This document shows, in pieces, positions 4,482-8,959 of a stretch of 8,959 nt of DNA. The DNA is taken from positions 1 through 8,959 of the forward strand of contig JAGMEZ010000578.1 in the NCBI GenBank assembly GCA_023127905.1, given 5' to 3'. Both the position numbers and the translations under genes were made by a program. The number at the start of each line of letters is the position of its first letter. The stretch's first letter is position 1. The notes below the pieces were generated by a model that searched no databases, was not told the origin of the DNA, and saw only the letters and a program-made list of their open reading frames with translations. The DNA is from Caldifarciminota bacterium (GTDB lineage: Bacteria; Hydrothermota; E44-bin80).

Positions 4482-6303
4482 TGATAACACCTTCACCACC
4501 ACTTATAATTTTTGGAGTTATATAGATAATGAGTTCTGTTTCATCAACCTTCTTTTTCTGCGACGTAAAAAGAAATTCTCCAATAATTGGAATGCTTCCA
4601 AGTATCGGTATCTTTGATTTGGTTTCCGCAGATGTTGTTTGAACGAGACCGCCTATTACAATTGTTTCACCATCATTCAATCTGACGGTAGTAGAGGCGT
4701 TTCTCTCTGATATTTCAGGAAGTCCATCGGCACTAATTCCTCGAAGTGATGATACCCCAATGTTTATTACCGTGGTTATCTCGCCTGATGCACTGACCCA
4801 GGGAACGATCTTCAGTACTATTCCAGCAGTCACAGAATGAAGTTGTATCAAGGGATTTTCTACCGTTCCTGTTGTTGTCCTGTAATACCAGGTCCATCCA
4901 ACGTCGATGTTTGCTTCATTTCCATTCAATGTTACTATACTTGGTTCTGCTTTGACTCTTGCTTTACCTGCGCTTTCAAGTGCACGAATGGATAACATAA
5001 AATTTGCAGGAAGGTGTGGTAAAGTTCCAAGCTCAAGATGAGATGCTATTTCATCGATTGCATCATTTAGGATTTCACCAGTATATGACCGAATAAATTC
5101 AGGGAAAAACATTCGAGTGGAGTCTGGAGTGAAATATCCTCCCCTTAATTCAAGTTCACGGGTAACTCCCTTAGAAACCTCAAGGATGAGAGCTTTAATC
5201 ATTACCTGTGGCGAAACAATATCGATGTCCTCAATAAAATTCATAAACCTTGTAATTGTTTCTTCTGTACCAAAGACAAGTACTCCATTCTGTTCCTTAA
5301 CAACCTTAACATCATTTTGTTGAATATATGATGGGAGTATACTTATAATGTCCTCGGCTTTTGTATGCTTTAATCGTACCAGTTTTGACGTTGTTAATGG
5401 ACCTGCCTTCCCTGCTTTTTTCGCACCTATAAGATAAATGTCGTCATCTTTTGTATATACAAAATCAGAACCCTGCAATAATAATCTAAAGGTTTCATCA
5501 ATTGTTCTGTCTTTAAATTTTGCATCTACGCTTCCTGTTATCTTACCGTATCGAACAATTCCAATTCCTGTTTGTTCTGCTATTTCATCAAGAACAGAAT
5601 TTAAATCCCCACTACTAATATCTAAACTTATCTTTCCTTTCTCATCGACTGAAATTTCATACCCTCTTCTTGCTCCAATTTTTACTTCTGATTTTGTTAC
5701 GTAAAATATCCCTTTTCTTTCGCTGACAATGAAGTTGTGAGCTTTCAAGAATTCTTTTAATCCCTGCTTTAATTCAACATTTTTTAGGTAACCGGAAACC
5801 CGTCCTTTGACTGTCTGGTCTGCAATAATATTAATATCACTCTTTTTTGCTATTACTCTTAGAACATCCTCTATCTCTGCATTTTCAATTTCAAGGGTTA
5901 GGCTGTCTCCTTTTACTTCAACGTTTATCTTGCCGATATCCCTTATCTTCTTAACTTTTACAATATTGTCTTCAAGCTCATATGCAAATCCATTTGATTC
6001 AAGCAGTAAACCCAAGCCTTCAAGAACTGGAATGTCTGTTAGGTGTATGGTTATAATTCCAGTAACATCTCTGTCTGTAATTATGTTAATACCAAATTTT
6101 CTACTGATTGCCCTAAGGACGTTTCGTATATCAGTGTCCTTAAAATCAATAGTCATCTTCTTCCCAAAAAGAGGATTCTTTTCTTCGACTTTTTCTTCTT
6201 TCTTCTCTTTTAAATCTGTTTCTTTTTCTTTCTTTTCTTGAGAATAGATAAATGAAATTGGAAAAACTATCAAGAAAAACGGAACAAGAAATTTTAATTT
6301 CAT
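4474..6303 (-). CDS. pilQ: Secretin of the PilQ/GspD family with three tandem STN (N0-like) domains
   Basis: 609 residues. Signal peptide 1-21, a lysine/glutamate-rich linker (23-49), three successive STN/N0-like units (about 50-118, 134-204, 223-293; each has an 'IxxVLxxIAxxxxInIi' helix and ends in a 'vyvxk' strand), an N1/KH-like domain (304-364) and the secretin pore domain (380-600). The pore domain has VKAEPSIVTLNGNEANIDVG (450-469), NDGETIVIGGLV (543-554) and the closing signature KIPILGSIPIIGEFLF (564-579). It forms the outer-membrane gate for a pilus or pseudopilus. Most PilQ proteins carry one STN domain, often after AMIN domains, which are absent here. First gene of the operon with the lipoprotein and pilMN. 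No ribosome binding site precedes the ATG, which follows a -10 box by 6 bases. Confidence 0.93.
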   Translation of the reverse strand: MKLKFLVPFFLIVFPISFIYSQEKKEKETDLKEKKEEKVEEKNPLFGKKMTIDFKDTDIRNVLRAISRKFGINIITDRDVTGIITIHLTDIPVLEGLGLLLESNGFAYELEDNIVKVKKIRDIGKINVEVKGDSLTLEIENAEIEDVLRVIAKKSDINIIADQTVKGRVSGYLKNVELKQGLKEFLKAHNFIVSERKGIFYVTKSEVKIGARRGYEISVDEKGKISLDISSGDLNSVLDEIAEQTGIGIVRYGKITGSVDAKFKDRTIDETFRLLLQGSDFVYTKDDDIYLIGAKKAGKAGPLTTSKLVRLKHTKAEDIISILPSYIQQNDVKVVKEQNGVLVFGTEETITRFMNFIEDIDIVSPQVMIKALILEVSKGVTRELELRGGYFTPDSTRMFFPEFIRSYTGEILNDAIDEIASHLELGTLPHLPANFMLSIRALESAGKARVKAEPSIVTLNGNEANIDVGWTWYYRTTTGTVENPLIQLHSVTAGIVLKIVPWVSASGEITTVINIGVSSLRGISADGLPEISERNASTTVRLNDGETIVIGGLVQTTSAETKSKIPILGSIPIIGEFLFTSQKKKVDETELIIYITPKIISGGEGVIIE

Positions 6304-6309
6304 ATTAAC

Positions 6310-6338
6310 TTTATATCAAAACTTGATTTTAATGTCAA
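6310..6338 (-). promoter_or_regulatory. Consensus extended -10 promoter of the secretin operon, predicted leaderless
   Basis: Minus-strand -35 TTGACA (6333-6338), 17-base spacer ending in TGA, -10 TATAAA (6310-6315), then 6 bases (GTTAAT) to the ATG at 6301-6303. Transcription would start at about the A of the ATG. No Shine-Dalgarno sequence fits. A 5-base inverted repeat (6315-6319 and 6323-6327) lies in the spacer. The rest of 6339-6569 holds no supported gene, only a repeat copy. Confidence 0.85.
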
Positions 6339-6437
6339 GAAATAAATTAGACCACAGATTTATCTCTTTCGTTAATTTAAAATCTTACAGGACAACAGAG
6401 AGAATGAAAGGGAGTTGTTGCACTCTAAAAAATAACT

Positions 6438-6476
6438 ACTTTGCTTCGCATAAGCAGAACAGGAAGAAGAACTCGC
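6438..6476 (+). repeat. Second copy of the dispersed intergenic repeat found at 1511-1545
   Basis: ACTTTG, a CTTCG insert, CATAAGCAG, then a purine-rich run ending in ACTCGC. Apart from the 5-base insert and one gap it differs from 1511-1545 at only a few bases. Its right end CTCGCCC (6472-6478) has a perfect inverted partner GGGCGAG at 6515-6521, so the element is again palindromic. Confidence 0.6.
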
Positions 6477-6569
6477 CCTGTAAAACAAAATTTATACAAT
6501 TGATAGCATTTAATGGGCGAGAAATGACATGTAAAAGTAAACAACTAAAGGGTTAAAGAATTATGTTCG

Positions 6570-6597
6570 AAAAAAGGGGGGGGGCATAAAGCCCCCC
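6570..6597 (-). terminator. Intrinsic terminator of the secreted-protein gene
   Basis: Minus-strand stem GGGGGGC (6591-6597), loop TTTAT, GCCCCCC (6579-6585), then CCC and six T (6570-6575), beginning 11 bases after the stop codon. It isolates the secreted-protein gene from the secretin operon downstream. The C-run of nine is a likely place for sequencing or replication slippage. Confidence 0.88.
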
Positions 6598-6608
6598 TAT
6601 AAGTTCTT

Positions 6609-8483
6609 TTAGCGAAGTATGGTAAATTTTCGCGTCAGTGATCTTCCACCTGCGGTTAACCTGTAGAAGTAGACGCCCTGCGGTAGTCTATTGCCATTTG
6701 AATCTTCAGCATTAAAGGTTACTGAATGGACGCCAGCTTTCTGATGTTCATTCACAAGCGTCCTTACTTCTTGACCCAACAGATTGTAGACCTTCATGCT
6801 AACATCAGCATTACCTGGCAGTGCATAGTGTATCTGTGTTCTTGACTTCACAGGATTGGGACGTGCTGGTAGGAGCGAAAGGGCATATGATTTTCTGCCA
6901 ACCTTCCCTTCGCTTGTTCCCTGTATAGAAGATGAGTATGCTCTTATAAGCAAATCGGCATCGTCTTTACTCCTGTATGGTGCCCAGGAGCCTGTGAATT
7001 CCCACGCACACCTTGAGAAGGGATCATTCTGCTCAAGTATCATGCGGGGGAAACTGTCTCCAACCTGGATAAACCCGGCATAAAATTTTCCAGAGTTTAT
7101 CGTAACTCCCCCAGGAATGGGGATGGTGTAGTGAACGAAGCCTGTTCCAGCAGGTACGAAAATGGTATCTGCATAAAGTATTGTTCCTGGAGAACCATTT
7201 GGACCATCATCATCCATGAATAGAATCGGTACATTACAGTTATTGGTTGATGACATGGTAACTAATAATGAGTCGATTGTAATTGGATACTGAGGAGGAG
7301 TAAATTCCTGTCCCCATCCGCTTCCTGCTGTATACCAGTATGTTGCTGATGCACTGGATGGGTCTGAGTCGTACATCATCCATCCGGGGAGGGTGATTAC
7401 CTCAAGTTCTACGTCCTTTGAGTTATTCGTGGGGTTAATGTCTCCGGCAAGTGTTGTCTGCATAAAGGTAAGGTAGTCGTTTACTGCAGGTGGAGTCCAG
7501 TTAGGTGTGAAAGAAATAGTTGTCTCTGCTCCTGCGACAAGAGCGCTCACGGTAACAGTATCTGTAAAGTAACTGACATATGTGGTATCCCATAAAAGAC
7601 AGCTGATATCAAAGGTTCCTGCATCTACATTTCCATAGTTTCTAATGGTAGCTGTGAGTGTATATGGTTCATTAGGAAATAGGAACACACATTTACTTTC
7701 AGGGGATATTGCTTCCTTAACTCCAATATCGAGCGCCTGATAAGTGGTACTGTCGGGTGGAATAATTTTCAGTACGTAGTTGGGGAGAAGGTCAGGGTTT
7801 ACGTTGAGAAAAACATCCAATCCAACGTTTCCTATCACATTCTCTATACCTGTACAGCAAGCACCCCCATAGAATTGACCATCCTGAGGACCATACTGGA
7901 AGTAGATGCAGCTGTCCTGTTTGGTAAGTATTATCTGAAAAGTGTGAGCGCCAACAAGTCCGCCTATGTTCCATGCGGGGGCATTAATGTAAGAGATAAT
8001 GAAAGTATCTACGTTGTTTGAATAGTAATATACTTTAGCGGTATCCACACCTTCAAACGCTAAGTCTGTTCCGAGTGGTATGAGCAGATCGTTAGGTGCG
8101 GCGGTATTTGGAATAAAGAATGTGCTGCTTCCCTGAGGGGTATAGACTGCTGGATCAGAGAAAGAGATAGCACCGTTTGCGTTGACCCAGAACTGGTTGA
8201 CTGTGTACCAGTAGTAAGGAAAATCGAAACCGATTGGGAACGGTCCGACATTGTTGTCATCAAACAAACCAAACACCTCAGTTCCTATACCTGTTATATC
8301 AATCCAGCTGAATGTTGGACCACCTGGCTCCTCACTGTCGATCCAGGTATAACCGTAATCATCCGGTCCCCCGGTACTATCGACTGGAAAATCTCTTGTT
8401 GTTTTATAAAGATTAGTCTGTGTACCGAATAGGGCGACCGATACAAGCAGGAAAGAGACTAAGAAAAAAAGCATTATCTTCAT
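6609..8483 (-). CDS. Secreted multidomain protein with a T9SS/FlgD-like C-terminal sorting domain
   Basis: 624 residues, function unknown. Signal peptide about 1-20 (ending ALFG-TQ). An aromatic-rich beta domain (about 40-240) contains PFPIGFDFPYYWYTVNQFWV and ANGAISF (81-108), the common 'smooth beta-barrel, NG-ISF' module of exported proteins. A CARDB-like Ig domain follows (about 250-362; IRNYGNVDAG, DINPTNNSKDVELEV), then a jelly-roll-like unit (about 366-516) with DDDGPNGSPG (424-433), and a C-terminal sorting domain (about 537-624): PNPVKSRTQIHYALPG, VKVYNLLGQEVRTL-like, LPQGVYFYRL, RKFTIL. Such domains direct export by the type IX system in Bacteroidota, but are also seen in other phyla without it. 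Start: ATG with AAGGAG 7 bases upstream. The gene looks clearly more GC-rich than its neighbours, by eye. Monocistronic: own promoter and terminator. Confidence 0.88.
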   Translation of the reverse strand: MKIMLFFLVSFLLVSVALFGTQTNLYKTTRDFPVDSTGGPDDYGYTWIDSEEPGGPTFSWIDITGIGTEVFGLFDDNNVGPFPIGFDFPYYWYTVNQFWVNANGAISFSDPAVYTPQGSSTFFIPNTAAPNDLLIPLGTDLAFEGVDTAKVYYYSNNVDTFIISYINAPAWNIGGLVGAHTFQIILTKQDSCIYFQYGPQDGQFYGGACCTGIENVIGNVGLDVFLNVNPDLLPNYVLKIIPPDSTTYQALDIGVKEAISPESKCVFLFPNEPYTLTATIRNYGNVDAGTFDISCLLWDTTYVSYFTDTVTVSALVAGAETTISFTPNWTPPAVNDYLTFMQTTLAGDINPTNNSKDVELEVITLPGWMMYDSDPSSASATYWYTAGSGWGQEFTPPQYPITIDSLLVTMSSTNNCNVPILFMDDDGPNGSPGTILYADTIFVPAGTGFVHYTIPIPGGVTINSGKFYAGFIQVGDSFPRMILEQNDPFSRCAWEFTGSWAPYRSKDDADLLIRAYSSSIQGTSEGKVGRKSYALSLLPARPNPVKSRTQIHYALPGNADVSMKVYNLLGQEVRTLVNEHQKAGVHSVTFNAEDSNGNRLPQGVYFYRLTAGGRSLTRKFTILR

Positions 8484-8520
8484 TGAGTATCTCCTTTTTG
8501 TTAAGGATTGTTTCCGACCT

Positions 8521-8534
8521 TTTTCACCTCCTTT
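8521..8534 (-). promoter_or_regulatory. Shine-Dalgarno sequence without a gene, in the leader of the secreted-protein gene
   Basis: AAAGGAGGTGAAAA, close to the full anti-SD complement, about 35 bases before the ATG that has its own AAGGAG. No start codon lies at a usable distance: the only candidate, GTG inside the motif itself, would give eight codons and overlap the site. It could stabilise the 5' end of the mRNA by binding ribosomes without translation. Confidence 0.5.
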
Positions 8535-8575
8535 CCCTTTATATTTTATTTTCTTAAATATTATCGTCGCTGATA

Positions 8576-8604
8576 AAATTATCAGATAATCTTTTATTTG
8601 TCAA
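8576..8604 (-). promoter_or_regulatory. Consensus extended -10 promoter of the secreted-protein gene
   Basis: Minus-strand -35 TTGACA (8599-8604), 17-base spacer ending in TGA, -10 TAATTT (8576-8581). The predicted leader is about 87 bases. A palindrome TGATAA-AA-TTATCA (8571-8584) covers the -10 and could be an operator. Confidence 0.8.
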
Positions 8605-8642
8605 TAGATTTAAAAAAGTTTTAGAAAAAATAAAGGTAAAAA

Positions 8643-8959
8643 CTATCCTTCTAAGATTTTGATAAAGACCTTTCTCGTTCTCGGTCCGTCGTATTCACAG
8701 AAAAATATCCCCTGCCAGGTTCCCAGCAGGAGGTTTCCTTTCTCAATAAAGCATGATGTGGTTATACCAGTAAGTGTCGATTTTATATGTGCGTCTGCAT
8801 TACCTTCAAGGTGTTTGTAATTGGAATGATATGGGATAAGTTTATTTAGTTGCTCCTGGATATCGATTACTACCGCTGGGTCAGCATGTTCGTTTATAGT
8901 TATCCCTGCAGTTGTGTGAGGAACAAAGATCCAGCATATTCCATCTGAGACCCCGCTTT
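8643..8959 (-). CDS. yjbQ: YjbQ/UPF0047 family protein, C-terminal part (5' end outside the window)
   Basis: 104 residues plus a TAG stop are present; the family is about 130-140 residues long, so roughly the first 30 are missing. Family signatures are intact: [19 protein letters not shown] (11-29 of the visible part), [18 protein letters not shown] (47-64) and [21 protein letters not shown] (77-97). The conserved histidines of these motifs line the putative active site. Members are annotated as secondary thiamine-phosphate synthase because the E. coli protein can replace ThiE weakly; the physiological role is unsettled. No terminator hairpin follows; the promoter of the next gene begins about 39 bases after the stop. 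There is no sign of a functional link with the secretion genes. Confidence 0.95.
   Translation of the reverse strand, partial: SGVSDGICWIFVPHTTAGITINEHADPAVVIDIQEQLNKLIPYHSNYKHLEGNADAHIKSTLTGITTSCFIEKGNLLLGTWQGIFFCEYDGPRTRKVFIKILEG

Noticed and set aside
5807..6241. 144-codon open frame on the plus strand, highly hydrophobic
   Set aside because: Antisense to the STN repeats of the secretin; the apparent membrane character comes from reading the Lys/Glu-rich linker backwards.
6323..6556. 77-codon plus-strand frame upstream of the secretin gene
   Set aside because: It overlaps the secretin promoter and the dispersed repeat, and has no family resemblance.

Overview
The window is mostly low-GC DNA with a single protein-secretion/pilus locus that fills about 6 kb of it. 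All recognisable genes except one lie on the minus strand. The mixture of a diderm envelope machine (secretin, lipoprotein, inner-membrane platform), a secreted multidomain protein with a T9SS/FlgD-like C-terminal sorting domain, AT-rich genes and many short palindromic intergenic repeats suggests a deep-branching, uncultured diderm bacterium of the FCB / WOR-3 (Stahlbacteria)-like kind. That placement is an inference from gene style; no rRNA or marker gene is present.

Layout, reading the minus strand from high to low coordinates. (1) 8643-8959: C-terminal three quarters of a YjbQ/UPF0047 protein, cut by the window edge. (2) 6609-8483: a 624-residue secreted protein with its own sigma-70-type promoter, a long 5' leader that carries an extra Shine-Dalgarno sequence, and a strong intrinsic terminator. 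(3) 3891-6303 and on to 2468: a tightly overlapping operon of secretin (PilQ/GspD family, three tandem STN/N0-like domains), a short CsgG-like lipoprotein, and a natural PilM-PilN fusion. (4) 1852-2421, on the plus strand: a type IV pilin/pseudopilin-like gene that sits, convergent, between pilMN and pilO. (5) 250-1255: PilO and PilP genes with their own promoter. (6) 1-65: the first 21 codons of another gene, perhaps rimP, with its own promoter and ribosome binding site.

The pil genes form a near-complete alignment and secretin module (Q, M+N fused, O, P), with a CsgG-like lipoprotein in the place where a secretin-assembly factor would be expected. The PilM-N fusion and the membrane-anchored (not lipidated) PilP resemble the type II secretion proteins GspL and GspC, so the machine is a T4P/T2SS hybrid in appearance. 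No ATPase (PilB/PilT/GspE), no PilC/GspF and no prepilin peptidase is in the window.

The most notable signals are non-coding. The secretin, pilO and pilin genes each have a consensus -10 element exactly 6 bases before the start codon and no usable ribosome binding site, so all three are predicted to make leaderless mRNAs, while the neighbouring housekeeping-like and secreted-protein genes have ordinary leaders. At the pilin gene, this -10/start segment has been duplicated by an in-frame 66-base event carrying a GC-rich palindrome, lengthening the prepilin leader. The 570-base stretch before the pilin gene is a mosaic of palindromic and direct repeats, one of which recurs upstream of the secretin gene.
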